This document shows positions 15,939 to 27,814 of a stretch of 64,000 nt of DNA, one piece after another. A program made the translations under genes and the position numbers. Each line of letters starts with the position of its first letter. Position 1 is the first letter of the stretch. The notes below the pieces were generated by a model that was given only the letters and a program-made list of their open reading frames with translations, ran no database searches and was not told where the DNA came from. Source of the stretch: Microbacterium sp. 70-16. Its GTDB lineage: Bacteria; Actinomycetota; Actinomycetes; Actinomycetales; Microbacteriaceae. The stretch spans positions 124,001-188,000 of the forward strand of contig NZ_MKTQ01000008.1 in the NCBI RefSeq assembly GCF_001898315.1. The letters run 5' to 3'.

Positions 15939-17878
15939 CGCCGACCTCGCAGTCGCGAGAGGACAGACTTCGCCCACAGCACGGACCCCCGTGCGGTGCG
16001 GTAGAGCGGGTCGACGACCCGCACCACCCTCGGATGGTTCATCCGCAGGTACATCATGGTGAGCGGAACGGCTCCGCCGTGCGACATCCAGCCGGCACGG
16101 TGCAAGAACTGGATCTGTTCGATGGGATACCCCGGAGTGGTCGACGAGAGCTGATCGAGGCCGAACTCAAGCGCGGTGTGACTGATCGCGGCGTGCTCGG
16201 CGTTGAGAACGGTGCGGCAGTGATAGCCGCCCTCCCCCGCGATATACGCGATCGAGCGCTCCTGCGCCGCCGCCAGCCGCGCCTCGGGGTAGGTGGGATC
16301 CGTGCGGTAGTCGCCGTAGCTCCACGAATGCTCCGTCAGCAACCTCATCGCCTCGGGGCGCGCGATCCACATTCCACCCATCGGCGCGAGTGGCGACACC
16401 TCGTCGATGGGCACACGTACGCCGAGCCCCGACAGAAGTGCCTCGACCCGCTTTCGGTACGACGACCAGCCCGAGCCCAGCATGGGCAACCCGATGTGCA
16501 TCGTCGGCGGGAAGACGACACCGAGCCCCTGTTCGCGCTGGAACAGCGCCAGAAGGTTGCGGACGTACCCGGGCGAGCTGAGCAGGTTCTCGATCTGGTG
16601 TCGAGCGAAGTAGCGACTCACGTTGTAGGGCTTGCTGCGCGACCGCTTCGAGTGGATCTTGACGATCAGGTCGTAACGGCCCGGGACGAGCACATCGGCG
16701 CATCCGATGAGGAAGGCGCTCATGTGCCGGCCGCGACGCGTCGGCACAAGCCGGACGTCAGCATTCGCGTATCGGGCCCCTTCCCGGGCCGCGAGCCGCT
16801 CGCGCAGCCCGTCGACGAGACCCGCGACCGGTGTCGTGACGAAGACGTCCACGGGGTCGGGCAGGTAGCCGATGCGGTCCAGCAGCTCATCGGCCATCGC
16901 CTCGTGCACCACGTTCACGATCGCCGCGATGCGCTGCGGTCGAGCCTCGTCGTAGGCGACGTCGACCTCAGGCAGTACCTCGAGCATGCCCGCATCGGCG
17001 TTGAGTGTGCGCGGCGGCACATTGCGCGCCAGGTTCTGCCAGACGAGCTCTACGGGGTAGCCGTACTCCTCGACCGCCCGGATGAGCTCGCGGCCGATCA
17101 CCGCGTGCCGGTCGAGGAACGGGGGGTAGTGGAAGAACGGGCGCCGCTTCAACAGAGGGCAGCCGTCGGCGAGCAGCAGATCGGCGTTGAACAGCGCCGG
17201 GTGATCGGTCGGATAGTCCGCGCACGGATACGCGGCAAGGGCCGTGTAGCCGCGCGACGTGAAGTGCTCCGTGAAGATCGTCTCGTGCAGCAGCACGGCA
17301 TCCTCGTACCGGTCCATGGCCGGCAGATCACGCCAATATGCCTCCCAGTCCGCGCTGAGGAAGAGCTCCGGGCGCGCGGCCAGCCAGAACGACTGCAGAT
17401 GCCACGGCAGCCGTCCGTCCCCGGTGAACGGGTTGGGAATCTGCTCGGCGTGGTCGGTCATGCCCCACAGGTGCACCCGCGTGGCATCCATACGATCGAA
17501 GACGGGGCCGAACGGGCGCACCGGTCCGAACCACGTGTCGTTGGCGAGGATGACCTCGTCGAAGCCCGACAGATCGCCCACGTGCGCCATGCCCTCTTTG
17601 TGTGCCCAGATGTCATACCCGCGGTTCGAGCGCACCAGGATGTCGTCCGACACCGCCGCCAGCCTCGTGCGGGCCTCGTCACTGAGCGAGCCGTTGACGA
17701 CCGCGAGGATGTGCGAGCTGTACTCGCGCAACCCGCGCAGCGCATGTTCGACGAAGGGGTCGAGCTCACCACGCCGGTCATACACGACGTAGACGACGAG
17801 ACGGCGACCATCCTGAGCGAAGGGCGCGGGGGGAGCAACGGGCGACGGTGCAGGCAGCTGCGCGCTCTCGTCTGTCAT
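15935..17878 (-). CDS. rhamnan synthesis protein F-type glycosyltransferase (copy 1)
   Basis: This 647-residue RgpF-family protein is a paralogue of the following gene. Shared landmarks are VVYVVYDRRGELD, RSNRGYDIWAHKEG, ANDTWFGPV, HYPPFLDRHAVIG and DLIVKIHSKRS. A proline/alanine-rich leader of about 25 residues precedes the first domain. The ATG at 17878 is preferred; a GTG at 17929 is also in frame but has no ribosome binding site. It lies in a minus-strand run behind rmlA, whose product begins dTDP-rhamnose synthesis, so donor supply and transfer are genetically linked. Confidence 0.85.
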   Translation of the reverse strand: MTDESAQLPAPSPVAPPAPFAQDGRRLVVYVVYDRRGELDPFVEHALRGLREYSSHILAVVNGSLSDEARTRLAAVSDDILVRSNRGYDIWAHKEGMAHVGDLSGFDEVILANDTWFGPVRPFGPVFDRMDATRVHLWGMTDHAEQIPNPFTGDGRLPWHLQSFWLAARPELFLSADWEAYWRDLPAMDRYEDAVLLHETIFTEHFTSRGYTALAAYPCADYPTDHPALFNADLLLADGCPLLKRRPFFHYPPFLDRHAVIGRELIRAVEEYGYPVELVWQNLARNVPPRTLNADAGMLEVLPEVDVAYDEARPQRIAAIVNVVHEAMADELLDRIGYLPDPVDVFVTTPVAGLVDGLRERLAAREGARYANADVRLVPTRRGRHMSAFLIGCADVLVPGRYDLIVKIHSKRSRSKPYNVSRYFARHQIENLLSSPGYVRNLLALFQREQGLGVVFPPTMHIGLPMLGSGWSSYRKRVEALLSGLGVRVPIDEVSPLAPMGGMWIARPEAMRLLTEHSWSYGDYRTDPTYPEARLAAAQERSIAYIAGEGGYHCRTVLNAEHAAISHTALEFGLDQLSSTTPGYPIEQIQFLHRAGWMSHGGAVPLTMMYLRMNHPRVVRVVDPLYRTARGSVLWAKSVLSRLRGRR

Positions 17879-17939
17879 CGCCGTTCCCGTCTCCGCATCG
17901 TCGGTCGCCTGCGCGGGCGGGCAGCCCACCCTCGCGGGG

Positions 17940-18812
17940 TCAGCCTCGTCCCTGCGCCAAGGCCTTGAGAAGGTACGTGCCGTATCCGCTCTTGACCAGG
18001 GGCTCGGCGCGCTCGCGCAACTCGTCGTCCGTCAGGAATCCGAGCCGCCACGCGACCTCCTCGGGGCATCCGATCGACAGCCCCTGGCGCCGTTCCACCG
18101 TACGGATGAAGTCTGTGGCCTCGCTGAGCGAATCGAACGTCCCCGTGTCGAGCCACGCGGTACCGCGCGGCAGCAGCTCGACCTTGAGCGCGCCGCGCTC
18201 GAGGTATGTGCGGTTGACGTCGGTGATCTCCAGTTCGCCACGCGGCGACGGCGCGAGGTTCTTCGCGATCTCGACGACGTCGTTGTCGTAGAAGTACAGA
18301 CCGGGAACCGCATAGTTGCTCTTGGGCTGCGCGGGCTTCTCCTCGATCGAGACGACGTTGCCCTCGCGATCGAACTCCACGACGCCGTACGCGGTGGCGT
18401 CATCGACCCAGTAGCCGAACACGACACCACCGGTCAGTTCGTTGTACTGGCGCAACCGCGTCCCCATGCCGGGACCGTAGAAGATGTTGTCACCCAGCAC
18501 GAGCGCGACACTGTCTGAGCCGATGTGCTCTTCACCGAGCACGAACGCCTGCGCCAGCCCGTCAGGCGACGGCTGCGTCTTGTACGAGATCGAGACACCG
18601 AACTGCGAGCCGTCACCGAGCAGTCGCTGGAACTGGTCCGAATCGTGCGGGGTCGTGATGACGAGGATGTCGCGGATGCCCGCAAGAATCAGCGTCGACA
18701 GCGGGTAGTAGACCATCGGCTTGTCGTACACGGGCACGAGCTGCTTCGAGGTACCGAGAGTGATGGGGTGCAGCCGGGAGCCTGTGCCGCCCGCGAGAAT
18801 GATGCCACGCAT
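17940..18812 (-). CDS. rmlA: glucose-1-phosphate thymidylyltransferase
   Basis: RmlA makes dTDP-glucose, the first step to dTDP-L-rhamnose. The 290-residue length is standard. [12 protein letters not shown] (residues 5-16), [18 protein letters not shown] and VLGDNIFYG are the classic nucleotidyltransferase signatures. The start ATG at 18812 has GAGACT (complement of 18820-18825) 7 nt upstream, a plausible leaderless -10. The rest of the pathway (rmlB, rmlCD) is divergently placed about 1 kb away, with one glycosyltransferase-like gene between. Confidence 0.97.
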   Translation of the reverse strand: MRGIILAGGTGSRLHPITLGTSKQLVPVYDKPMVYYPLSTLILAGIRDILVITTPHDSDQFQRLLGDGSQFGVSISYKTQPSPDGLAQAFVLGEEHIGSDSVALVLGDNIFYGPGMGTRLRQYNELTGGVVFGYWVDDATAYGVVEFDREGNVVSIEEKPAQPKSNYAVPGLYFYDNDVVEIAKNLAPSPRGELEITDVNRTYLERGALKVELLPRGTAWLDTGTFDSLSEATDFIRTVERRQGLSIGCPEEVAWRLGFLTDDELRERAEPLVKSGYGTYLLKALAQGRG

Positions 18813-18877
18813 GGCATCCAGTCTCTCGCATCCGTGCGCGTCTGCCTAAACCCGTTCCGAGTCGGCGCCCGCGCGGA

Positions 18878-20867
<1,990 letters not shown>

Positions 20868-20876
20868 CCTCACCGG

Positions 20877-20916
20877 TGGTCGAGTGCGCCGGCGCAGCCG
20901 GCGTTTACCTCGACCA
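20877..20916. repeat. intergenic inverted repeat, TGGTCGAG...CTCGACCA family
   Basis: The outer arms TGGTCGAG and CTCGACCA are perfect complements and enclose a second stem GCCGGC-GCA-GCCGGC. I recognise this as similar to a dispersed repeat (TGGTCGAGTA...TATCGAGACCA) of related genomes; that link is from memory. A degenerate relative occurs at 62051-62084. It lies inside the rmlB-rmlCD transcript and would fold in RNA. Confidence 0.7.
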
Positions 20917-20940
20917 TCGTGACCTCCAGCGGAGATACAC

Positions 20941-22353
20941 ATGACTGAATACGGCAAGACCCTCGGGGCCACCGAGACCACGATCCCCGGGCTGGTCGTC
21001 TTCGACCTGCCCGTGCACGGCGATGCGCGCGGCTGGTTCAAGGAGAACTGGCAGCGCGAGAAGATGACCGCACTGGGCCTTGCCGACTTCGGGCCGGTGC
21101 AGAACAACATCTCGTTCAACGACGCCGTCGGCACCACCCGTGGCATCCACGCCGAGCCGTGGGACAAGTGGGTTTCGGTGGCGACCGGCCGCATCTTCGG
21201 CGCGTGGGTCGACCTGCGTGAGGGCCCCAGCTTCGGCGCGGTGTACACGACCGAGCTCGACCCGTCGAAGGCGATCTTCGTGCCGCGCGGTGTCGGCAAC
21301 TCGTACCAGACGCTCGAACCTGACACGGCGTACACGTACCTCGTCAACGACCACTGGTCGCCGGATGCCGCGTACTCGTTCCTCAATCTCGCCGACGAGA
21401 CCGCGGCGATCGACTGGCCGATCCCGCTTTCCGACGTCGAGATCTCGCCGAAGGACCTCGCCCACCCGCGCCTGGCCGACGTCACGCCGATCCCGCCGCG
21501 GAAGGTGCTCGTGCTGGGCGCGAACGGCCAGCTCGGCCGCGCCCTGCGGGCCGAGTACGGTGACGCCGCCCACGTCGAGTACGCCGACCGCGCGACGCTC
21601 GATCTCGCTTCTGCCGGGCTCGCCACGGCACGCCGCTGGCGCGACTACGGCACGATCATCAACGCCGCCGCGTACACGAAGGTCGACCTCGCCGAGACCC
21701 CCGAAGGGCGCGCGGATGCCTGGGCGGCCAACGTCACCGGCGTCACCGCCCTCGCCCGCATCGCGGCCGAGAACGGCATCACCCTCGTGCATGTCTCGAG
21801 CGACTACGTCTTCGACGGGACGCTCGAACGCCCCTACACCGAGGACGACACCGTGCGCCCGCTGGGCGTCTACGGCCAGACCAAGGCAGCCGGCGACGCG
21901 GTCGCCGCTGCCGTGCCGCGTCACTACATCGTCCGCACCAGTTGGGTCATCGGCGAGGGCGGCAACTTCGTGCGCACCATGGCGTCGCTCGCCGAACGCG
22001 GCATCGACCCCAAGGTCGTGGACGACCAGATCGGTCGCCTCACGTTCACCGATGACATCGCCCGCGGCATCCGTCACCTCGTCGACACCGGCGCCGCATA
22101 CGGCACCTACAACCTCACCGGGGCGGGCGAACCGCAATCGTGGGCCGACATCGCGCGGCGCGTGTTCGAGCTCACCGGGCACGACCCCGCGCGCGTCACG
22201 GGCGTGTCGACCGACGAGTACTTCGCCGCGGCGACGACCCCGGTCGCGCCGCGCCCGCGCAACAGCATCCTCGACCTCGGCAAGCTCGAGGCCACCGGCT
22301 ACCAGCCGTCAGACGCCGACACCTCACTGTCGTCTCTGCTCACCGGCGCCTGA
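20941..22353 (+). CDS. rmlCD: bifunctional dTDP-4-keto-rhamnose 3,5-epimerase/dTDP-4-keto-L-rhamnose reductase
   Basis: This is a two-domain fusion of 470 residues. Residues 1-185 are RmlC (cupin epimerase), with HGDARGWFKENWQ and the catalytic-histidine segment TTRGIHAEPWDKW. Residues from about 188 are RmlD (short-chain reductase), with VLGANGQLGRAL, VSSDYVFDG and the YGQTK Tyr/Lys pair. Together they finish dTDP-L-rhamnose synthesis. RmlC-RmlD fusions are known in actinobacteria. The ATG follows GGAGA. The stop is 19 nt from the end of the convergent CWB2 gene. Confidence 0.93.
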   Translation: MTEYGKTLGATETTIPGLVVFDLPVHGDARGWFKENWQREKMTALGLADFGPVQNNISFNDAVGTTRGIHAEPWDKWVSVATGRIFGAWVDLREGPSFGAVYTTELDPSKAIFVPRGVGNSYQTLEPDTAYTYLVNDHWSPDAAYSFLNLADETAAIDWPIPLSDVEISPKDLAHPRLADVTPIPPRKVLVLGANGQLGRALRAEYGDAAHVEYADRATLDLASAGLATARRWRDYGTIINAAAYTKVDLAETPEGRADAWAANVTGVTALARIAAENGITLVHVSSDYVFDGTLERPYTEDDTVRPLGVYGQTKAAGDAVAAAVPRHYIVRTSWVIGEGGNFVRTMASLAERGIDPKVVDDQIGRLTFTDDIARGIRHLVDTGAAYGTYNLTGAGEPQSWADIARRVFELTGHDPARVTGVSTDEYFAAATTPVAPRPRNSILDLGKLEATGYQPSDADTSLSSLLTGA

Positions 22354-22372
22354 CGCGCGTCAAGCGGGACGC

Positions 22373-24397
22373 TCAGCAGCGCACGGATGCGGCGACTGCC
22401 TCACTCAGGCTCGGTAGTCCACCGATCAGCGTCACCCTCGTGACCTTCGACGTCAGAAGCCACGTCTTCGGGGCATCCGCCATGCAGGTCGTCGGCGTCG
22501 AGAACAGCGGCACCTTGCCCCGACCCGCCAGGACCGACCCCGTCAGCGCATCGGGGAAGTTCGCCCCGGTCGCGAAGAGCACCGACGTCGCGCCGTTCGG
22601 GTACGCATTGACGTTGAGCAGATAGCTCGTCTCGTAGCGGTCGATCCCACCGATTCTCGTCGTGGCGACTCCCGCCGCCTTGATCGACGACTCGATGCCG
22701 CTGCTCACCGATGCGGTGGAGCCGGCGACGATGACACTACGGATGCCGGCCCCGAGCGCCTTGATCCGCGTCGACATGTCGGACGAAAGACCTGCGTCGC
22801 CGCCGGGGACGAGGATGACAGGCATCCCCTTTGCGCCTCCGAGAGCGGCGGCGACCACCGCATCGGCAAAGTTGCGTCCGTCGACGACATACGCGGCGGT
22901 CGCCGTCGGGAAGAACCGCGCGGCGAGCAGCAGGCTCGTCTCGGTGCGGTCACGTCCGGCGATCCGCTCGATTGCGGCGCCGGGCAGCACCGACTGGACA
23001 GAGGCGCGCACCGCAGAGGAGACACGGTCCTCGCCACCGATGAGGATGACTCTCGTCGCTTTGAGCCTTGTCAGCTCTGCCGCGACCGACGACGGCAGCG
23101 CGCCCGGATCAGTGAGCAGCAACGACGCCCCGGCAACGCCGGCAGCTGCACCGGCCGCCAGCGCATCGGGGAAGTCCGTCCCGGATGCGAGCATCACCGT
23201 GCCCGCGCCGGACGGGTACGTCGACTGCGACACCTTGATCGCGGTCTCATAGCGATCGATCCCACCGATGCGACCGACCGTGTACGTCATGTCGGGCGCC
23301 GTCGTCAGGTAGTCACTGTGCACCCAGTACACGATGCCGCCGACCTTGACCTGCCACCAGACTCCGACGACACCCAGACGCGTCACGCGGGTGCCGGTCG
23401 GGAAGGTTGCGAGGACGTTGGAGCACTCGGTCGTCGGCGCGGCGCGGCCATTGAGGCTCGCCGTCGTCACGTATTCGCCGCCGGCCGCGGTGATCGCCGA
23501 CGCCGGCGGTGCCTTGCACGGGTCGACGGTGGCCTGCGTCGACCCGAACCATGCCGTGTAGTAGTTGTAGAAGTTGCGGTTGCCGTAGCTCGAACAACCG
23601 TCACCCAGCCCGTAGCCCGCCGCGAGCGCCGCGGCGTTCGGCTGATAGGGCGTGTATGAGTACAGCGCGGCGGTGGCGTAGTTGGCGATGTTGAGATTCG
23701 TGCCGCCACAGGCGCTGTTCGGACTGTAGCCGACCCAGTTCACACCCGGCTGCTTCGCGAACTCCGCAGCCTTGTACGTCTTCAACTGCTGCGCACCCTT
23801 GAGGATCTGCGGGCCGACGCCGGCGAACGCGGGGTCGCAGGGCGCAGTATCGGGGCAGGAGGCGCCCATCGCGGCCTTGAGAGCCCACTCTGACGGCGCG
23901 GTGCTCGTCACGAGCCCCTGTTCCTTCTGCAGCGTGACCAGGATGACCTTGGCCGAGATTCCGCACGCCACCTGCACCCGGTAGATCAGCTCAGATACCT
24001 TCATCGTGCCGCCCTGGATCGCCGAGCAGATCAGGTTGCCCGTGCTCTGCGAGGACACGGCGTCACGCGTCGAGATGCCGGTGTTGAGCACGTTGAGGCA
24101 GTTCCCGTTCTTGCACGTGCCGATCTTGGCGTCCAGGAATGCCTGGATCTCTGCCGCGCTCATCGAATAGCTGTCGTAGAACAGCGTGTCGTTGATGATG
24201 TTCTCGGGGTTGAAGCCCACGACGGCGGCTGTCTTGACGACGTTCCCCCCGAGCGCCGTGGCTACGTCGGCAGGCGTCGCGGCGGTCGCCGGAGCTGCAG
24301 CGAAAAGCGACGTGATCAGCGCAAAAACAGCGACCAGGGCGGCGAGAACAGGCGGGCGCGCACGGCGGCGCAGAGGGGGCGTGCTCCGGGGGTGCAT
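22373..24397 (-). CDS. secreted protein with SH3 domain and three CWB2 wall-binding repeats
   Basis: This 674-residue protein has a signal peptide: basic HPRSTPPLRRRARPP, a hydrophobic core and an AXA site before ATPADV. Next comes a region of about 240 residues with VILVTLQKEQGL, which resembles the glutamate-containing helix of lysozyme-like folds, and several cysteines that could pair. An SH3-type domain follows (about 320-390), then three cell-wall-binding type 2 repeats, each with R-GG-DRYETS/A and FPDAL. It should sit in the wall; catalysis is unproven. The ATG at 24397 has AACAAT 6 nt upstream. The longer frame to 24451 would spoil the signal peptide. Confidence 0.85.
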   Translation of the reverse strand: MHPRSTPPLRRRARPPVLAALVAVFALITSLFAAAPATAATPADVATALGGNVVKTAAVVGFNPENIINDTLFYDSYSMSAAEIQAFLDAKIGTCKNGNCLNVLNTGISTRDAVSSQSTGNLICSAIQGGTMKVSELIYRVQVACGISAKVILVTLQKEQGLVTSTAPSEWALKAAMGASCPDTAPCDPAFAGVGPQILKGAQQLKTYKAAEFAKQPGVNWVGYSPNSACGGTNLNIANYATAALYSYTPYQPNAAALAAGYGLGDGCSSYGNRNFYNYYTAWFGSTQATVDPCKAPPASAITAAGGEYVTTASLNGRAAPTTECSNVLATFPTGTRVTRLGVVGVWWQVKVGGIVYWVHSDYLTTAPDMTYTVGRIGGIDRYETAIKVSQSTYPSGAGTVMLASGTDFPDALAAGAAAGVAGASLLLTDPGALPSSVAAELTRLKATRVILIGGEDRVSSAVRASVQSVLPGAAIERIAGRDRTETSLLLAARFFPTATAAYVVDGRNFADAVVAAALGGAKGMPVILVPGGDAGLSSDMSTRIKALGAGIRSVIVAGSTASVSSGIESSIKAAGVATTRIGGIDRYETSYLLNVNAYPNGATSVLFATGANFPDALTGSVLAGRGKVPLFSTPTTCMADAPKTWLLTSKVTRVTLIGGLPSLSEAVAASVRC

Positions 24398-24403
24398 GTG
24401 ACT

Positions 24404-24409
24404 ATTGTT
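24404..24409 (-). promoter_or_regulatory. possible -10 box, leaderless type
   Basis: AACAAT on the minus strand, 6 nt before the ATG at 24397. The surrounding 24398-24440 is AT-richer than its neighbourhood and has no ribosome binding site. Confidence 0.4.
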
Positions 24410-24478
24410 ACGGAAGTTCGCTGCTGTTACCACCACGCGCCCATCCGACACGCCAAAGACACGCCGTTTGCGGCGGCT

Positions 24479-25648
24479 CTACAGGTCGGCGTGCAGCTGC
24501 CAGACGCGCTCGGCAGCGCCGAGCCACGAGAACGCGCGGCCGCGGTCGCCGGCCAGCACGGCGTACCGTTCGACGGCGGCAGCTGAGCCCAGAATCTGCG
24601 CGAGCGCGTCGCCGAGTGCCTCACCCGCGACCGCGTCGGCGCCGGCGCCGGCGCCGGCGTCACCGTCACTGTCACGGGGCGAGGCAGCCGCGAACACTCC
24701 CCCATCGAGGATGACCTCGCGGTGCATCTCGGTGTCTGCCGCCACGACCGGCACGCCGATCGCGAGCGCCTCGACCACACGCCACGGGAACGCCGTCCGC
24801 CTCGACGGCGCGACGAAGGCCACCGCCGCACCGAACACGGCGGCGCGGTCGGCGTCATCGAGCGTTCCGCGCACGTGCACACGCCCCGCATCGATCCCCG
24901 CCGCTTCGGCGAGCTCGACGACGGCGGGCTCGTCGCCGTCGGGGGCATCCAGCACCACGACCGGCAGGTCGGCCCCGGCACGCGCGATCGCGGCGAAGGC
25001 TTCGTCGAGTCGGGCGGATGCCGCGGACGACCCCGCCACGAGCACGAACCCGTCGGGCAGATTCAGTGCGCGACGCCGGCCGATCTCGTCGGTCGGCACG
25101 GCGAACGCGGCCGGCGCCGCTCCCGCGATCACACGGATGCGGTCACCGAACGCGCCGAGCTCGCCGAGCCGCTCCGCGGCGGCATGCGTCGGCACGACCA
25201 CGGCATCAGCGTGCTTGACCGCCCGCTTGAGCATCGCCTTGTGCCACGTCACGGCGCCGCGGGCGAGCTCACCGGGCCGTTCCCAGGCATCCAGGTCCCA
25301 CGCCGTCACGACGATCTGGTCGTGATCGTGCACGCGATCGTGCTTGACGAGCGGCGCGAGCATCGACGGCGAGTGGATGAGGCCACCGAGTCCAGGCGCG
25401 ACGCCGAGCTGCCACGCGGCGGCGAGCTCGCGCCGCGGCAGCGCCGTGCGGGTCAGGTCGACGAGGCCCGGCACCGCCGCCTCGATCGCGGCCGCCGCGT
25501 CGGTCGCGGCGGGGACGATCCCCTCGACCGCGCATCCGGAGGGCGCCGTGCGCACCAGCGCGCGGGTCAGTTCGCGGGATGCCATCGCGAGCGTGGCATC
25601 CGTCGGCGTCACGATCTGGTCCAGGACCACCCGAAGGTTCGTCGTCAT
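24479..25648 (-). CDS. GT4-like glycosyltransferase
   Basis: This 389-residue protein shows a GT-B arrangement. The C-terminal half has VLVAGSSAASARLDEAF and the segment FPWRVVEALAIGVPVVAAD, equivalent to the E-x7-E donor site of GT4 enzymes, although the first glutamate is not obvious. Near the C-terminus a low-complexity insert (DGDAGAGAGAD) is encoded by a GGCGCC simple repeat around 24638-24658. The ATG overlaps the upstream LCP stop by 4 nt. It probably acts on a wall or surface glycan later ligated by the LCP protein. Confidence 0.75.
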   Translation of the reverse strand: MTTNLRVVLDQIVTPTDATLAMASRELTRALVRTAPSGCAVEGIVPAATDAAAAIEAAVPGLVDLTRTALPRRELAAAWQLGVAPGLGGLIHSPSMLAPLVKHDRVHDHDQIVVTAWDLDAWERPGELARGAVTWHKAMLKRAVKHADAVVVPTHAAAERLGELGAFGDRIRVIAGAAPAAFAVPTDEIGRRRALNLPDGFVLVAGSSAASARLDEAFAAIARAGADLPVVVLDAPDGDEPAVVELAEAAGIDAGRVHVRGTLDDADRAAVFGAAVAFVAPSRRTAFPWRVVEALAIGVPVVAADTEMHREVILDGGVFAAASPRDSDGDAGAGAGADAVAGEALGDALAQILGSAAAVERYAVLAGDRGRAFSWLGAAERVWQLHADL

Positions 25649-27189
25649 GGCGCCGCGGTGGGGGTCGGCGACGGCGGGTAGAGCGCCTGCTGGATGAGGT
25701 CGCGCACGTGCGCGTACTCGTCCGCCGTCGGGTTGTCGGTGTCGATGCCCGCCCCGTCAGGGGTGAGCTCGAGGGTGGCGACCGGCTGCTCCTTCGCCTT
25801 GACGGCGAGATCGACGAGGAACGGCAGCAGCGACGCCGGGATGTCGGTCTGCACGAGGTCTTCACCCGCGGCCGCGACCTGCTGGAAGCGCGCGAGCACG
25901 TTCGCCGGGTTCGCCTGCGCGAGAATCGCCTGCTGCAGCTCGCGCTGGCGCCGCATGCGGTCCCAATCGCTCGTCGTGTAGCGCGACCGCGCGTACCACT
26001 GCGCCGTGTCACCGTCCATGTGCTGCGGCCCGACCTCGATCCAGCCCGTCGCCCACTCTTCGGCGGACTGCCCCTCGTACGCGGGCCCGCCGCCTTCGGG
26101 CAGGCGTTCGGTGACGGTGATGTCGACGCCACCGAGCGCATCGACGATGTCGGCGAAGCCCTTCATGTCGACGAACACGTAGTAGGGGATCTCGATGCCG
26201 AGGATCCCCTCCGCGGCATCCTTCGTCGCCTCGATCGCGGGCGTCGAGCCGTTGTCCGCGGCATCCGGGTAGATGTCGGCGCCGCCGTTCGGCTGGCAGA
26301 CCTCGACGGCGTTCATGAGCTGGTTGATGCCCGGCCCCCACCCGCACGTCGCGGAGGGGTGTCCTGTGAACCCGTCGGGGTACAGGTCGTGCATCGGCCC
26401 GTCCGAGAACGGCGCGTAGGCGAGGTCACGCGGGATGCCCGTGATGTGCACGGCCCCCGTCTCGGCGTTCACCGAGACGACAGAGATGCTGTCGAAGCGC
26501 ATGGAATCGCGTCCGAGGCCGCTGTCGGCGCCCAGCAGCAGGAAGTTGTAGTAGCCGTTCGACGGTGCCACGGCCGGTTCGTTGTTGGTGAAGATGGATG
26601 CCAGCAGCTCGCGCGCCGGCCCGATGATCTGCTGCGAGGCGTAGGCGACGCCGCCACCGCTCACGACGAGTCCGAGGATCGCAGCGAGGGCGATGAGCGG
26701 CCGCGCCACCGGGCGGGTTTTGACCAGGCGCACGAGCCGCAGCGTATCGATCGTGAGCACCACCCACAGCACCGCGTAGGCGAGCAACACGACCTGCAGC
26801 ACGAGCAGGAAAGCGACGTTCGTCGCGAGAGTCGTCAGCAGCGACGGCCACACGACGAGGGCCGCGATCGCGAGCACGACCAGCACCCACATGAGCAGGG
26901 TCGCGCTCAGTCCGACGCGAGCGAGCCGGCGCGAGCCCGCGAGCGACTGCGCAGAGCCGGGGATCAGGAAGTTCAGCGCGATGAGCCACCAGCCGCGGCG
27001 GGTCATGACCCGCGGCGAGCGCGCGTCGGGCCGCCGCATCGGCTGGTCGCCGAGGATGACCCCGACGCTGCCGCCGCGTGCGCCCTTGCTCGGGTTGCCG
27101 CCGCTCGAGTGACCGTCGCTCGAGTGGCCGTCGCCGGGTCGCGGCGGCAGCGGTGGCCGCGGCGGGGCGGACGGCGGAGCGACACTCAC
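25645..27189 (-). CDS. LytR-CpsA-Psr (LCP) family glycopolymer-peptidoglycan ligase
   Basis: LCP enzymes transfer undecaprenyl-linked glycopolymers to peptidoglycan outside the membrane. This 514-residue version has a 60-residue Pro/Gly/Ser-rich N-terminus, about four membrane segments between residues 66 and 188 (more than the usual one) and the LCP domain from about 212. [19 protein letters not shown] and [11 protein letters not shown] supply the conserved Asp/Arg residues, and [19 protein letters not shown] the later arginines. It overlaps purE by 4 nt (GTGA) and the following glycosyltransferase by 4 nt, so wall attachment is transcriptionally tied to purine genes. Confidence 0.9.
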   Translation of the reverse strand: MSVAPPSAPPRPPLPPRPGDGHSSDGHSSGGNPSKGARGGSVGVILGDQPMRRPDARSPRVMTRRGWWLIALNFLIPGSAQSLAGSRRLARVGLSATLLMWVLVVLAIAALVVWPSLLTTLATNVAFLLVLQVVLLAYAVLWVVLTIDTLRLVRLVKTRPVARPLIALAAILGLVVSGGGVAYASQQIIGPARELLASIFTNNEPAVAPSNGYYNFLLLGADSGLGRDSMRFDSISVVSVNAETGAVHITGIPRDLAYAPFSDGPMHDLYPDGFTGHPSATCGWGPGINQLMNAVEVCQPNGGADIYPDAADNGSTPAIEATKDAAEGILGIEIPYYVFVDMKGFADIVDALGGVDITVTERLPEGGGPAYEGQSAEEWATGWIEVGPQHMDGDTAQWYARSRYTTSDWDRMRRQRELQQAILAQANPANVLARFQQVAAAGEDLVQTDIPASLLPFLVDLAVKAKEQPVATLELTPDGAGIDTDNPTADEYAHVRDLIQQALYPPSPTPTAAP

Positions 27190-27701
27190 AGAGAGTCCTT
27201 GAGGCGGCGGTTCTTCTCCTCGACCTGCTGCTCGAGCAGCTTCGCGTACTGCTCGACGCGATCGGCGAGGCGCTCGTCGGAGGTGCCCAGGATGCGCGCC
27301 GCGAGCAGGCCCGCGTTCTTCGCGCCGTTGATCGACACGGTCGCCACGGGGATGCCTGCCGGCATCTGCACGATGCTCAGCAGCGAGTCCATCCCGTCGA
27401 GGGTTGCGAGCTGCACGGGCACGCCGATGACGGGCAGCGCCGTCATGGAGGCGAGCATGCCGGGCAGGTGCGCCGCTCCGCCGGCGCCCGCAATGATCGC
27501 GCGCAGGCCACGGGCACGGGCATCCCGCCCGTACGTCATCAGCTTGTCGGGCGTGCGGTGCGCCGACACGACCTCGACCTCGTGCGGGATGCCGAACTCA
27601 CTGAGCACCTGTGAGGCGTCACTCATGATCCGCCAGTCGGAATCGGAGCCCATGACGACACCGACGAGAGGGGATGCCGAGGAGTGCAGAGCCGAAGTCA
27701 C
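27186..27701 (-). CDS. purE: N5-carboxyaminoimidazole ribonucleotide mutase
   Basis: PurE converts N5-CAIR to CAIR in purine synthesis. The 171 residues are typical of class I PurE, with [11 protein letters not shown] at residues 13-23, [11 protein letters not shown] and the substrate loop [11 protein letters not shown]. The GTG start at 27701 has TAGCCT 6 nt upstream, so it can be transcribed separately from purK as a leaderless message. purK is 114 nt upstream with a strong hairpin between. LCP translation is coupled at its end. Confidence 0.96.
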   Translation of the reverse strand: MTSALHSSASPLVGVVMGSDSDWRIMSDASQVLSEFGIPHEVEVVSAHRTPDKLMTYGRDARARGLRAIIAGAGGAAHLPGMLASMTALPVIGVPVQLATLDGMDSLLSIVQMPAGIPVATVSINGAKNAGLLAARILGTSDERLADRVEQYAKLLEQQVEEKNRRLKDSL

Positions 27702-27707
27702 CCGACC

Positions 27708-27713
27708 AGGCTA
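27708..27713 (-). promoter_or_regulatory. -10 box for purE, leaderless type
   Basis: TAGCCT on the minus strand, 6 nt before the GTG at 27701. It lies between the purK-purE hairpin and the start codon. Confidence 0.5.
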
Positions 27714-27753
27714 GGGCGACACCCTGGAAGATCCCGGAGCGGCGCGCGCTCGG

Positions 27754-27802
27754 GGAGCGCAAATGGCTCGCCGAACCGGGTTTCGGGAGCCATTTGCGCT
27801 CC
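27754..27802. repeat. long perfect hairpin between purK and purE
   Basis: The arms 27754-27769 (GGAGCGCAAATGGCTC) and 27787-27802 are perfect 16-bp complements. The 17-nt loop contains a further stem, CCGAA/TTCGG. It lies 12 nt after the purK stop on the minus strand. There is no T-run, so it is not a textbook intrinsic terminator. The arms are more AT-rich than the surroundings. Confidence 0.85.
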
Positions 27803-27814
27803 TCGAAACGTGAA

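Noticed and set aside
17879..17929. GTG at 17929 as start of the first RgpF gene
   Set aside because: No ribosome binding site or -10 box fits it, and the added residues have no family match, though it cannot be excluded.
24638..24658. GGCGCC simple repeat as a phase-variation switch in the glycosyltransferase gene
   Set aside because: The unit is 6 nt, so copy-number change keeps the frame; it only alters an Ala/Gly loop length.
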